From Castor canadensis (taxonomy: Eukaryota > Chordata > Mammalia > Rodentia > Castoridae): DNA of 64,000 bases. Below the pieces are notes generated by a model, which saw only the letters and a list, made by a program, of their open reading frames with translations, ran no database searches and was not told the origin of the DNA. Position 1 is the stretch's first letter. Every line of letters begins with the position of its first letter. Below are positions 10,505-22,059 of this stretch, piece after piece. The stretch spans positions 163,344,583 through 163,408,582 of the forward strand of contig NC_133390.1 in the NCBI RefSeq assembly GCF_047511655.1. Direction: 5' to 3'. The position numbers and the translations under genes are program-made.

Positions 10505-11955
10505 CCAAGGATCCTATTCAAGGGTCATCAAATTCCAACTTCCTCTAGACAAAGATAAGCTCACTAAACTTGGCCCATCTACAAATGCACAATTAATCCT
10601 GTCAGTTGCTAAGAGTACAAAAGAGACCAAAACCCAAATTATACAGGGATCTTTGTTCTATGTCTCTCTGTGATGAAAATGGCTTCCTTCTGCTCTCCCA
10701 GTCTTTGTGGAGCATCCTTTCCTTCCTCACTGATGAACTCAAAAGATGCTTGCTCAGCCACCAGGGCTCTAAGAGAAAATTCATTCATTCTATGCCCCAC
10801 CCCCACTCCCAGCACATCCTGGGCAGGAGTGAACACTGGAGCTGGGAGGATGCAATTTGAGGACCAAAGACAGCCTCCATCCAAGAATCAAGGTCAATAC
10901 TCCACCAGAGGTCAAAAGCATGGTCTTGGGCGTTCCAGAGCTCTACATGTACAAGGCAAGCAGAGCGTGGCTTCCTGGACTGTGGTCCCCAGGGATGATG
11001 GGTTCTGACTCAAAGATTTTCCAGACAGAAAGAGACTCCAAATTGTGCAGCCAAGAAAGATGGAGATGACAGCAATTGCTATTATTGTTCCTTGCTTGAT
11101 CTTACTAAGGCCAGTAGAGAACCCATTGCACTCCTAATTGCTGTTCAGATATGAAGTATGTTCACCAAATGAAAGCTTTCAATTTTCATTTAAAAACACA
11201 GATTTTCTGATGTTAACAAGCTAAAAAAGGAGAAACCCAGAGCCAACCTTCAAGGCAGCTTTGGGTAACCTGAACTCGAGCCCTACAAGACAGTTTCACA
11301 ACCTTGAACAAGCTATGTTTTTATGTTGTACCTTGTTTTGACCTTCTGGATCTAAGTTTTTGTAAATATGAGATTTTCCAAACTAGCTCTAAGCAGAGTA
11401 GGTGCAGAAGGATGGTAATTTAGTGTAACAAATGAGCAGGCCTCACCCCATGCTTCCAATTCACTTCCCCTCCTGACTTCCCATTTTCTAGTCAGTAGGA
11501 TTATATTCTGTCAAATGCTAAGGGTTCTGGGCCAGTGCTATGAAGTCCTCTCCTGATTAGGATCTGGGCTCAGGAGCTTTCTAGATGGTCCCAGGATCAT
11601 GAACAGAGGTAGCTTAGCAGGTGTGACAACTCGGAGGTACAACAAATTCAGGAAGAAAAAATTAATTCAGTGGCTGTATATCAAAAGGCAAGTGGTCATT
11701 CATCAATAAAAAGACATTAGTTACTTGGCCTTTCGAGATAAATGAGCCACCAGTGCCTACAGGAGAGAAGACTAAGAAAAAATAACCTCTAAGTACAAAA
11801 CGGGGCACTTACGTCATCATTCAGCTTCGCCCTTTTACCTGTAGGTTTTTCACTGGCCTCTCTGCTACTTTTATTGCCTTGACTCAAACTTATTTTTATG
11901 TGATGGAGAGTCAAGGCTTTCAGGGCCGTATGTCTATTACTTTACTGTTTCCTGG
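10505..11955. other. No gene or clear repeat seen
   Basis: Unique sequence. Open frames at 10602-11069 on both strands overlap heavily and are out of register with each other, a pattern of stop-poor DNA rather than exons. No RNA gene or well-preserved mobile element was recognised. Confidence 0.5.
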
Positions 11956-11984
11956 GAGACACCACAGTTCAAGGAATTCTTGAG

Positions 11985-12230
11985 TTTTTAGAATTTGATT
12001 TCTCTTTGAGAGCAACAGTCCCTTGCTCTGTAGGCTCTATCCAGTTCTGTCTGGCCTGCTTTGTCCCCTGCAGTAACTTCTCTGCTTCAGTTCTCCTTCT
12101 CCTTTCTGGAGCCAGCCCCTTCCTGCTTCTCCTCTGGCTTTTCTGGTGGAGCCCCATGATGTCTGCTCCAGCTGTTTATAATTACCTCCCGCAGGCTGCT
12201 TGGGGCGAGTGACTCAGCACTGAGCCCCAT
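11985..12230. promoter_or_regulatory. Pyrimidine-rich block with an AP-1/Maf-type site
   Basis: A C/T-rich stretch (12040-12150) ends in CAGCTGTTTATAATTACC near 12169 (E-box plus homeodomain-like core) and TGACTCAGCA at 12210-12219, an extended AP-1/Maf recognition element. There is no repeat family and no convincing reading frame. A regulatory role is possible but unproven. Confidence 0.3.
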
Positions 12231-12256
12231 TTTGTTGTTGTTGTTGTTGTTGTTTT
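12231..12256. repeat. (GTT)n microsatellite
   Basis: Seven to eight GTT units flanked by T-runs. Such repeats often derive from SINE or LINE tails, but no element body adjoins. Confidence 0.9.
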
Positions 12257-12394
12257 AAAGAACCAGATAGTTGTTTAACATAGTCTATTTACTATCACAG
12301 ACATGAAATGCTCCTTTATGTTCCCTGTACAGGGTAACAGGCCTACAGTTCTCAAGTCACTTTGTGTGAATAGGTTAATTTTGAAGTAGAAGTA

Positions 12395-12540
12395 ATGAAC
12401 TTGAATCTTGCCTCTACCTGTACCAGTCTCCGAAACTCAGTTGTCTTATCTGTAAATAGGAGCAAGGATGAATACTTCACAGAGATGTTTGAAGTGAGAA
12501 AACGAATGTTAAAGGCCTAATCTAATGCTCACCCACTGGC
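12395..12540 (+). repeat. MIR SINE relic
   Basis: Plus-strand MIR: AACTTGAATCTTGCCTCTAC, CCGAAACTCAGTTGTCTTAT, CTGTAAATAGGAGCAAGG and AATACTTCACAGAGATGTTTG follow the MIR order. Confidence 0.65.
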
Positions 12541-12586
12541 GATATCTATATCTATATAGAGAGATAGATATAGATAGATAGATATA
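12541..12586. repeat. GATA/TATC microsatellite with inverted halves
   Basis: TATC-type units (12541-12560) are followed by GATA units (12561-12586), so the two halves are largely complementary and could fold into a hairpin. It directly abuts the end of the MIR relic. Confidence 0.85.
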
Positions 12587-12599
12587 ATTTCTGTTTTGT

Positions 12600-14660
12600 C
12601 TCAGGTATCTAGTCAACAACTAAATCATACAAATTCTTCCTTTAAACCATCCCTCATGTGTTCCGACTACTTCATCTCTAATTCGCCTTCTAAATGAAGT
12701 CGGAATGCTTTTTTCTGAACTTTTGCAATAACCCCCTGACTTACTTGTCAGCTTCTGATCTTTGTCTTTTTGACATTGGATTAAGTTTCTAAATTGTGAT
12801 TTCTCTTCTTGTTGCAGTGTTGGCTCTTATCCCTTCCAGACTCAGACTCCCAGCTGCAGGTCTGAGTTGTGCCTGTATAGATTCAGCACCACCCTCCTAG
12901 TCCTCTGTGCCAGCTTGGACCCCGCCCAGGGTTATTTTATGTCTCAGCACACCCAAGTCATACTGGCAGATTTCCGATTTCCACAAAAATTCCACCTGGT
13001 CTCTAGATTTTTCACAATCTTGACATCCTTCTATTAATTTCTTATTACCTCCCTTTTAATCAAGTCTTGTGGCAGCTGGGGGTATCTTCCATCTTAAAAA
13101 ATGAAATACACAAAATATGTAAAAATGTAAATAAAATGGACTATTGATACCCTTCTCATACAGTGTTGTATTAAATAAGAATAAAGGGTCAAAGTACCCA
13201 GTAATCACAGAAAATAGTCTATGGATCCCATTTTCTTTCTTTCCACTTCCTTGTTATATCTTGCCTATCATAGCTAGCATAGTGTCTTGGTTATTCTTCA
13301 TGCTCTGTGTCATCTCTTTTCTTTACTACCTTTGTTTATCATATTCTCTCCCCCACAATTCACTCTACAGTGGCAATGAGCGCACATAAAATGCAGAGCA
13401 CATGCTCACGTGTCTTTAAACACTAAGTAGCTTCATTTCAAAATGAATAATGAAACAACTAGAGAAATAACACAGAGGCATCAATAGAAATACAGTCAGA
13501 AGAGAGTCTTGAGCATGTCTTCTTCAGCTTAATATGCGTTTGTAGGATATACACATGGACTGAAGTAGAAAATGCTGATTTTGTAATATGTCTCTGTAGG
13601 GAAGTGGGTTAAGTAAGATATGAGATGAATTTGACATTATATATAGGCATGTATGCAAATGTCCCAATGAAATCCACTTGTACAGTTAATTTATGCTGAT
13701 AAAAAATAATGGAAAAATGTCCATGAAACACCTGTAAATGTTATAGAAATATTAGCCAACACAGAAAATCTCAGTAAGTTTCAAACTCAAAAAGCAAATT
13801 AGAAAACAAATCATTGCCGTATTCAGAGCCCACCTCAATTTCTTCCTCTTTCAGAGAGTCTTCCTTAGAACTCTAAGCAAAATGAACATTATTACTTCTT
13901 CTCTGGAACCCAGCTGGTCTTCTCCTTCATTTGGAGGGTTTCCATGGCTCCAAAATAAACTCTTTCCTTGTGTTCCATCTTAAAAATTTGGAGAACCTTT
14001 GTTTCATCCATTCATTGATCCATTTGTTCAATTTCTCATTCTTTTATCCATTCATTCATCTGTTTGATACATTCACACATTTAAAATAATAAAAAATAAT
14101 AAACCTGAAGCCATTCCTTATCACCAATCCTTAATCTCGGATGCATCCCTAATCCACCCTCTGGATGGCTTGGATTTTGCAACTCTTTGAAAGAACCTAT
14201 AAACAACTGAAACTGTTGTGTAGGTTTTAGAGTGTTGGGAAAGTCATTTAAGATAAAAGCTTCATGAAGGAGGTGCAAATGACATTTATCATATCTACTA
14301 CTTATTTTGTGGTATGAAAAGTACCTCGACTCTTTCTTGGCCCCTTTTCTGTAACCATGAGGATCCAAGTCTCCCATGTGGTCTGTTGTTCACTGAATGA
14401 ACATCAACAACCAGGAGGCCAAGGGCTCCTCCTCGTCTTTCCATGATCCCATCTCTTGCCTTGCCTGACTCCTCTCTTATGACTTCTCTTACCACTCGGA
14501 AAATTCTCCCAAAGTCCTCTGTGTCTGGTCTTCCCTCTTCTTCCAACATGTCTCTGAAACTCATCATTTGAAAATATAGCCTTGCCTTCTCTGTGTTGGT
14601 CCTGTGCAAGGTAGGCTCAGCCCCTCCAAGGAATGAGTTCTTGAATGGGTTTGCACTCTT
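12600..14660. other. No gene seen; AT-rich and low-complexity patches
   Basis: The plus-strand frame at 13144-13389 is hydrophobic but sits in pyrimidine-rich DNA and matches nothing I know. 13990-14060 holds degenerate ATTC-type repeats. The minus frames at 14081-14717 overlap in different registers and begin inside a SINE-rich area. No domain is recognisable. Confidence 0.45.
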
Positions 14661-14667
14661 AAGCTTT

Positions 14668-15072
14668 TTTTTTTTTTGCTGCTGTGGAATGCCCTTATCT
14701 ATTGGGCAGTCAATCAAGCATCAACTACCAGGTGCCATTATTGTTAAGGATTTCTCCTCCCAGAACTGGGGCTTGAACTCAGAGCCTTACATTTGCTAGA
14801 CAGGTGCTCTATCACTTGAGTCACACCCCCAGCCCTTTGGTTTTAGTTTGTTTTTCAAGTAGAATCTCCTATTAGCTTTCCTTGGACTGGACATAATCCC
14901 CTTACCTCTATCTCCTGAATAACTGGGACCACAGATGTGCACCACCACACTCGGCTTATTTTTGAGATAGGGTCTTGATAACTTTTGCCCAGGTTGACCT
15001 CAAACCTTGATGCTACTGTTTCTGCCTCCCAAATAGCTGGGGTTGTAGGCATGTACCATCATGCCCACCCCA
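14668..15072 (-). repeat. Composite SINE, two B1-like units plus dID
   Basis: On the plus strand: an oligo-T at 14668-14678, about 85 bases of other sequence, the dID/tRNA-like unit (GGGGCTTGAACTCAGAGCC near 14769, ACACCCCCAGCCC near 14823), the complement of one 7SL-like monomer (TAACTGGGACCACAGATGTG near 14921) and the complement of a second (AGCTGGGGTTGTAGGCATG near 15035). This is a trimeric arrangement, also seen at 41.26 kb. The 85-base stretch between the oligo-T and the dID unit is unexplained. Confidence 0.75.
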
Positions 15073-15244
15073 AGGATCCTGAGTTCAGAGAGGATTAAAC
15101 ACAAATTATGCCCTGCAAAGAATTATTAGATTATTGGTGAAAATAAACTCTTTTGCAAATAACTGTAGTAAACACAATACAACTTGACAAAGACTGTGAT
15201 GATGAGATATATACATTCTTAGGTTCCTTCTGCCAATTAGAAGC

Positions 15245-15850
15245 CACATGTGCTCACTCATCATTTCATTCAAGTGCTTATTGAGCACCAAATATACTCT
15301 AGGTATTATAGATACAGTAATGAAAACAGAGACACAGTCTTTGCCCTGACAGACCACATAGTCTAGTGGTAGAGACAAATAATAGATAATTGAATAACTA
15401 ATTACAACTTATGGTAAATGAATTCATTAATTCAATATTTGTTTATTAAGAACCAATGAGATTCTAAACACTGTGGATATAGTAGCAAAGCAGTATACAT
15501 TTCCTGACTTCCTAGACCTTCTAGAAACCAAGATCACAAGATATTATAGTTTCGTGGTAAATGTTAAAGTGAAAAATGTAAAGCAAGAAAAAAGAGTAAT
15601 AAAATACTGGGAGAGAGAGAGAGTGTTTGAAAGTTTGATGAATGTTCAAGAAATGCCTTTCTGAGCAAGAGGCTTCTAAAAAAGAACCTTAAAGAAATAA
15701 GGGAGCAAAGGCACAAAGATATCTGGGAGTAAGTATTCCTGGAAGGAAATGGGAAGTACAAAGATCTTGAAGTCTGGGTAAAGAAAAAATTAGTCCTAGG
15801 TAGAAAAGAATAGTATACCAGTGTTTGACAATGGCCTCTGTAAGGAGACA
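15245..15850 (-). repeat. L2 LINE relics, two adjacent copies
   Basis: The complement of the L2 3' end appears twice: CAAGTGCTTATTGAGCACC with CTAGTGGTAGAGAC near 15273-15375, and ATTTGTTTATTAAGAACC with CTAAACACTGTGGATATAG near 15437-15485. The second continues into reverse ORF2 text (TTTCTGAGCAAGAGGC and TATCTGGGAGTAAGTATTCC, 15657-15740). The two copies sit head to tail, either two insertions or an internal duplication. Confidence 0.6.
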
Positions 15851-16315
15851 AACTTTATGCTGAAGAATCAAGGCTAAAGCAGTATTTCTACCTGGATTAT
15901 ATGACTGTATGTCCCACTTAAGATTTATATTTCTCACTAATTCCTGTGTTGCATACTCAATCCTGAGAAAAAGCCCACTCACAATGTCCCACTGTGGAAA
16001 TGAGAATAACCTAAAGCCTCTCCATTTGGATCACTGGGGTCCCTTCCTCCACCTATGACCAAACTTCCACCCAGGCAAGTTCTCTCAATTTTAGTCTTCA
16101 TGCATCTTCCTTTTCCAGATGTCGCCCGCTCTAAGGTCCCAGCATGCTTTGCAGTTAGTCCCAGCCAAGTTATGACACATTCACACTTCCCTGCAAAAGA
16201 AAAAGAGCAGCAGTATAGCTTCTGGAGACCTGATTATTTATGGGGCTTCAGTCTACTTGGAAAGCCTACAGAGAAAAATGACAAAGGAACTTGAGTGATG
16301 TTGCGTTATGTTCAA

Positions 16316-16485
16316 TTCTCTTTTGCCATTTACTAGCTGTACGTCTCTAGGAATGTGAGCCTCGGTTTTCTCATTTGTAAACTAGGAACTTCTGTTCTAC
16401 TTCACAGCTTTTGAAGGATTCAATAAAATAAATTAATTGAAGTACCTGACACATAATAAGTGTTCCACTGAATGTTTATTGAATG
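16316..16485 (+). repeat. MIR SINE relic
   Basis: Plus-strand MIR: TTGCCATTTACTAGCTGTAC, GAGCCTCGGTTTTCTCATTT, GTAAACTAGGAAC and ACACATAATAAGTGTTCC. The full order is present. Confidence 0.75.
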
Positions 16486-16539
16486 TGAGCCTTCAGTCTC
16501 CTCTTTGGTTAATGACACAAGTGTCAGAAAACTACTGAT

Positions 16540-16740
16540 GAAGGGTCAAACCCAGCCCATGGCTTTTATTTACAAATAAAGCTTTATTGAGACCCAGCTG
16601 CACCATTAATTTCCACATTATCAATGAATGCTTAGGTGCTATGACAGCAGAATTGAGTAGATGCCGTGGAGACCATAGTAAAATATTTACTGTCTGGACC
16701 TTTACCCAAATATGTGCAACCTCTGGTTTATTCCATCATG
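16540..16740 (+). mobile_element. hAT-Charlie-type non-autonomous DNA transposon relic
   Basis: ACAAATAAAGCTTTATTGAG, CTATGACAGCAGAATTGAG, TAGATGCCGTGGAGACC, AAAATATTTACTGTCTGGACC and CTTTACCCAAATATGTGC track the body of a well-known mammalian hAT-type MITE-like family (AATAAAGTTTTATTGG...GTTTGCCGACCCCTG). I do not commit to a family name. It has no transposase and is an old, immobile copy. The ORF across it is incidental. Confidence 0.65.
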
Positions 16741-16799
16741 GAGTACTATATAGCACTGTGTTTGCCACAGAATCTGTACCCATGCTTCCTGAGGCCAAA

Positions 16800-16965
16800 T
16801 ACTGATTTTATCTTTTACTAACTTTGGAACTCTGAGCAAGTTATTTATCTTATCTGTATCTTAGTTTCCACATCTACAAAATAGAAATAACTAATTTATT
16901 ACACTGGGTGGATGTGAGCCAATCTGGTAAGTGCAACACACCACTAGGCAAATGATATTGAACAG
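16800..16965 (+). repeat. MIR SINE relic
   Basis: Plus-strand MIR: TGGAACTCTGAGCAAGTTAT, GTATCTTAGTTTCCACATCT, ACAAAATAGAAATAACTAAT and GTGCAACACACCACTAGGC. It lies in the same orientation as the MIR at 16.3 kb, with the hAT relic between them. Confidence 0.7.
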
Positions 16966-16969
16966 CATA

Positions 16970-18475
16970 ATGAATACAATTTGACTATTACATACCTATT
17001 TTATGTAAATATATATATTTCTGTGCTACCCAAGCATTCTGTTCATTAAACTGGGACTGCAGATGATTTTCAAAATCAACCAGAAACCCAAGGATAATGA
17101 CTAAAATGCTTTTAGTCACCAAGTGACTTGTGCAAGGCTCAGGACTCCAGGAGCTAAGCCCCACCCATCTGCTTCTCTCCATGGTTGTTCGTTTTGCTCC
17201 CTCTGTCGGACCTGGTTTCTAATCTGGATTGAGAATTCAGGCTTCTAGAGGAGGCTGCCCTTGCCATGGCCTTGGTAGGTATGGGCACGAGTCATTGCTG
17301 ACCCCAGGGCCTTTGCTGGTGAGGAAGAACCTCCCTTCCATATGGTAAGGTAAGAACACCTGAAACAATCATTGGCATAGACTGAACACCCTCACTAGCC
17401 TGAAAGTGGATCAGACCAAGAAAAGGAAGGGCATCTTCCAGGGACCCTTGTGTGCCACTGCGAGGACATATTGAACACAATTTGCAGCTGAAGGTCAAGG
17501 GCTCACATAGCAGTTTAGGTAGAGAAAAGAACTAGAATAGGCAGCCCAGGACAGATCCCTGATGCCCTAGGTGAGACCACTTCCCGGAAATAGAAATACA
17601 GGTATTGAGTGCCCAAAAATTAAAACACAAGAGCTCTTTTTGTAACAATAGAGACTACACAGATGTTTGTCTATACTACCAATAAGGATCAAGAATCTGA
17701 AAGCTGTATGTATACCACTTTGCAAGAGACAATTAAGGGTTGCCTAAAGAGACTAAGAAGAAATGTGTGTGTGTGTGTACGTATGTGCATAAACAACTAT
17801 ACAACCATTAAGAAATGATATGGACCAAGCAGCATATGAACATTGAATTCATCCACAATGTAAGATTTCTATCATTTCTGAAAGTGACTCTGATTTGCCT
17901 CCCATGATAACACTATTTGCTATGTCAAAATAATCTAAAAAAATCTTCTTAAAGTTTTGGAATAACATGTGTACAAAAAGTCTTACAAAGTTGTAAATTC
18001 AATTACACAGATTTACATACCATTTTTGTTGGCAAGAGCACAGTCTCATGGTGACATCATGTGAACAGGACGGGAACTTTTGAGTAGCTATCAGTAATTG
18101 CTGAAGAAGACTTCCCATATGGATCAAAGGGAGTTTGATCAAGAGCCAAGCCACCTGTGGGGAGTGTTCCAGAAGCTGCTACCACCTCATCCTGAATGGA
18201 TAAAGATATTTGTGCTTCAAATCTAGGGCTCCAGCCACACCCCAGGTGTGGCAATATTTGGGAGCAACAGTCCTGTCAAGGAATGCAGGTTACTATTGAG
18301 TTGGTATGCTTGAGCCAAGAAATTGTCTTTACCAAATGAGGACATCTTGAAAAATAAAGACCTCAGCCAATGATGCCAAGAACTCTCTTGCTCCCAGAGT
18401 AAGATAACGTTCTATCTTAAATAACCAGCCTGGTCTTGTGAACTTTTCAAGTAGGTAACTAATTTATTCACTAAG
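16970..18475. other. No gene seen; possible old L1 traces
   Basis: A (GT)8 run lies at 17764-17779. Near 17790-17870 the text ACAACTATACAACCATTAAG faintly resembles the 3' region of an ancient L1. The remainder is unique and has no domain-bearing frame. Confidence 0.4.
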
Positions 18476-18479
18476 AAAA

Positions 18480-18640
18480 ACAAAATTTTATTTCTCATCT
18501 ATTCTTTCTCTGGCTTTATTATGACTTCAGATTCACAACTGAGCATGAGCCAACTCCCAATGTAGGACCTCCCTACCAGAATGGGAACTGGTATATAATA
18601 GGCTCTCAATAAATTTACATAGACTTTCTGATTGACTATG
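18480..18640 (+). repeat. L2 LINE 3' end relic
   Basis: GGTATATAATAGGCTCTCAA followed by TAAATTT matches the plus-strand L2 3' terminus (CACATAGTAGGTGCTCAATAAAT), with a weak match upstream. Confidence 0.5.
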
Positions 18641-18649
18641 TTCTCTTAA

Positions 18650-19600
18650 AGCAAAGAAATATAAATCAGTTATGCATTACCTGATGCTACACCACATAGA
18701 GCATAATCTCAAACTTGCTTCTACAATATTCCTGTCTGTTAATAGCAATTGAACACATCAAAATATAATATTCTGGCAAATTTGTTCTGATGTTATCTAA
18801 ATAAATTATCTGTTCCAACTTAGAGATTCATTAGACTTATGCTCTAATTTCAGCCTGTCTTACCTGCCTCTCTGTCTGTCTGACAGGCTAGTAGCATGTT
18901 CCTTCCAACCAAACACTTTGCAAACCTCACCATGGTAAGTGGCATGCCCAATAGCCAGGAGGCTCAGGATGAGCTTGACTAAAAGGGGAAATACAAAGGT
19001 CAAATTTAGTACTTTTTGAAAAGACATCAGTTTTCCCACAAGTATGGAGTTCATCATAAGAGAGATGGAATGTTCAGTATATTTTTGCACATGTACTATA
19101 CTGTACTGTTCCTTAGCTGTTGACAATGGGAGTGGGAAAAGGACATGAGACAGCTCCACATTGTGTACAGCTAAGGACTACAGTCTGAGGCTGGCCTGTT
19201 TCCTCTCATTTGACCAGACTCTGGAAACTCAGTCTGCCAGGAAGAGGGGAGACATCCCACTTGGCACTTCAGAGATTTTTTCACTCTAGGGCCAAAGTTG
19301 AAGGTGAGGATGAGTTAGTTGATAAGCAGAGTGATGGAAACCCTCTTCCTCAAGACAGAAAGGTGGCCTGGATCAGCTATCAGGATTCTGCACCTGGGGA
19401 GATGTTTGAAATCACTCTTGCAAAGGAAAGATCTGTGAGGCACTTGGCCCACGTAAAAACAAGGTCCTTGCCTTCCTTCCTCTTCTTTTAGATGAGCCCA
19501 ATAGATTCCTCCAATGGTCAACGTGTGTGTGACTCCTTTCAGGATCAATCATGCAACACCAAGAGATCCCCTAGAATGAAGTCATTCACAGCCCCATAGC
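18650..19600. other. No gene or repeat confidently seen
   Basis: Unique sequence. A 93-codon plus frame at 19210-19491 and a minus frame at 19315-19548 overlap. Neither shows a signal peptide, membrane segment or known motif. The plus frame ends without splice-like context. Confidence 0.45.
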
Positions 19601-19679
19601 ATGTCTACCCTGAACATAAACATTTCCCAAGAACCTTCTGTGAGCCCAGAGCAATTGTGGGTGATTTTATAGTTTTTTC

Positions 19680-19900
19680 TCTTGATCTTCCTGGAAGCCT
19701 CTCATACATGTATTGCATGAAAGGTCCAGAGCCAGGTGCTGGGGATAAGGTGACAAGCAAAAGCCAAAAGTGATATCTCAAAATATGGGACCTAGACATT
19801 CACCCAATAATCATTAACTAATATGCTATTCCAAAATGAGTCAGGTGCCTGGAGGAAAAAGACCAAGGTCCTAAAGTTCTAGCAGCAGAGCTTAGTGCTT
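19680..19900 (-). repeat. L2 LINE relic
   Basis: GCCAGGTGCTGGGGATAAGG followed by TGACAAGCAAAAGCC is the complement of the L2 3' end. Weak continuation to about 19900. Confidence 0.5.
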
Positions 19901-19914
19901 CTGGTAAGAGAAGG

Positions 19915-20095
19915 ACTGGCGTCATCTGCTCAGGTTGAGTTCAGCTCTGCCAGCTTTTCCATGTGACTCTGGAAAAGTCCTTTGATCTTTCTTTGCTGCT
20001 CTGTAAAACAAGGATAATAATAGCATCTGCCTCATGTGGTCACTATAGGACTGAGTGAGAGGGTATTTGTGAAATGTCCAGAATAGTACAGCATG
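19915..20095 (+). repeat. MIR SINE relic
   Basis: Plus-strand MIR: TTCAGCTCTGCCAGCTTTTC, CCATGTGACTCTGG, GTAAAACAAGGATAATAATA, GCATCTGCCTCATGTGG and TGAAATGTCCAGAATAGTAC. Good order throughout. Confidence 0.75.
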
Positions 20096-20129
20096 AATAT
20101 GCAGCTAAGGAACATGCAGCTAAAGCATT

Positions 20130-20225
20130 CCAGGAGAGGCAGACCATTGTTACCACTTGGGTGATGAGGAAACTAGAGTTCAAGTTGATGATCCAAGGTC
20201 ACACAGCTACATCTGCTGTCCCCCA
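20130..20225 (-). repeat. MIR SINE fragment
   Basis: GTGATGAGGAAACTAGAGTT followed by GATCCAAGGTCACACAGCTA is reverse-strand MIR. It faces the preceding plus-strand MIR only about 40 bases away, giving an inverted MIR pair. Confidence 0.75.
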
Positions 20226-20761
20226 TCCACTCCCTTCACCATGTTGCCTCCTGACTTGGCAAAAGAACATTTCAGGAAGCCCCAGCCTCAGGCAGGGCTC
20301 AGCTAACACTGCTACAGAGCAGTCTTGCTATCATAACACATCTCTGTTTAAGAAACATAAACTGCCCTTTGGCAGCATCTCAAGTACATGTCAGAGCCAT
20401 TAAAGAACTCCCTTTCCTCACCCCACTTCTCTGCCTTGACTGTAAGTCTTAGCAGTACAGGGAAGCACACAAGAGCTTACCCAACAGGTTTCCCCAACAG
20501 CCTTGCCAAAGAAGGCAGGAGGAGCCCAGACCTGGGAGGGTAAGTGCCCCCTCTGACCCGGGCGCAGACAGCCTCCCTCTGCTCCTGTCTGAACCTGCTG
20601 CCTGGGAGGGGCCAACGTCACTAATCCTGCCCTCCTAGCTTCAGGCAACCATCACCCACAGCAGCTATGTCTCCTTGCCACTGGCATCTCTCCAGTGGTG
20701 GCTAGAGGCCCAGTTCAGTGAAGGACACCCAGTGGTGAGTGTCCCAGCCGAGCAAGTTGGC

Positions 20762-20799
20762 CCAAGCCTGACAAGTAGCTCCAAGCCTGACAAGTAGCA
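20762..20799. repeat. 19-bp tandem duplication
   Basis: CCAAGCCTGACAAGTAGC plus one base occurs twice in a row (20762-20780 ending in T, 20781-20799 ending in A). One mismatch in 19 bases implies a fairly recent local duplication. Confidence 0.95.
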
Positions 20800-21320
20800 T
20801 CTGTACTTGTCTAGCCTGGCAGCAAGAGCCAGGCCAAGGAGCTGAATTCCAAATCTGGGACTTCAGAGGACTGAGAGACTTTGGAAACTGGATGACAAGA
20901 TCAGAATCAGCTGTAAGTCTCCAAGAAGTTATTCTAAGAAGAAATCACACCCAGTTCCCAACCTGTGCATGTAAACGACTACCTGGAAAACCATTAGCTG
21001 TACCCATCCTTCCATCTAAGTAGCAGTCTCCTTGTACCCCTGAACTATATTGGGAGGATATCATGTTCACATTCTCCTGTTATGGGAGCTAGGGTCATGC
21101 CCAGATTTGCCCAAGGACTCCTGAGGACAACAAAGGTGGTAAGAGAGCAGGTGCCAGGATTGGAGTCGGCATAGCAAGCCAGGGACTCCAGAGGGCAATC
21201 AGATTTAGCAAAAGAAAAAAATTAAGATAATTAAAGTAATAGCTGGTATTTAGCAATATCTCACTGTCTCAGGAACTATGCAAAAAAAAAATCTGATGCA
21301 CATAAGATCACCAAACTCAC
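20800..21320. other. Unique sequence, nothing assigned
   Basis: No open frame of note and no recognisable repeat. Short A-runs lie at about 21215 and 21283. Confidence 0.5.
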
Positions 21321-21324
21321 AACC

Positions 21325-21475
21325 ACCCAGGAAGGTGGATTTTGATATTTTCCACTTTACAGATGAGGAAACCTGAGTCTAAGAGAAAGGAACAGAGCAA
21401 GGCTATTCAAATGCAAACTGGAAGACTTTGGGTTCAAAACCTGATATGTCTAACTTGAGAGCAGACCTGTCAATG
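21325..21475 (-). repeat. MIR SINE relic
   Basis: TTCCACTTTACAGATGAGG, AAACCTGAGTCTAAGAGAAA and GGTTCAAAACCTGATATGTC are reverse-strand MIR in order. Confidence 0.7.
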
Positions 21476-22059
21476 GATAGTGCACCCCAGGGTCTCCCTG
21501 CTTCTCCTCCTGGGCTGTAGTGTTATAGTTTTAGAAACTAACCTCTTTGTTTCTTTTGCCTTCACCAGGATTCCAATGCTCCAAATCTAGCACTAGATAA
21601 GATCTGCATCTGCCTTGAATGGGTGGGAACTTACCAAATGCACTGACAGGGTAACAGGCAATGTGAGAGTTTTGGAGAAAGACATGGGAATATTTCCCAG
21701 CTAGGCAACAAAGAATCTGGGTGGCCCTGGCCATGTTCGCACACTTCTTTGAATCACAAGCTTCTTATCTATAAGCCCAGGGTAATTGTTATTACAAGAG
21801 GGGTCAGAGTTGGGGTGGTAGCAAGGGACAGTGCACATTCCAAATGCAATGGTGAACTAAACTCCAAACTCTATGGAAATACGAAGCAATTAAATCTTGT
21901 TCTCGCTGTATCGGTATCCTCTGCTCTCTTATCTGATAGATATTCGATTGCTAAATTTCTGTTGAAATTTTCAAATTTCAAAATTTTCAAAATTATTTGT
22001 AAATGCACATAAATATACATGGGTTGGGTTACATGCCCAATGAGCAGAAGGCAACGCAC

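Noticed and set aside
14298-14717. 139-codon minus-strand open frame
   Set aside because: It starts at the oligo-T next to a SINE, is basic and low-complexity at its start (a lysine run from poly-T) and has no domain.
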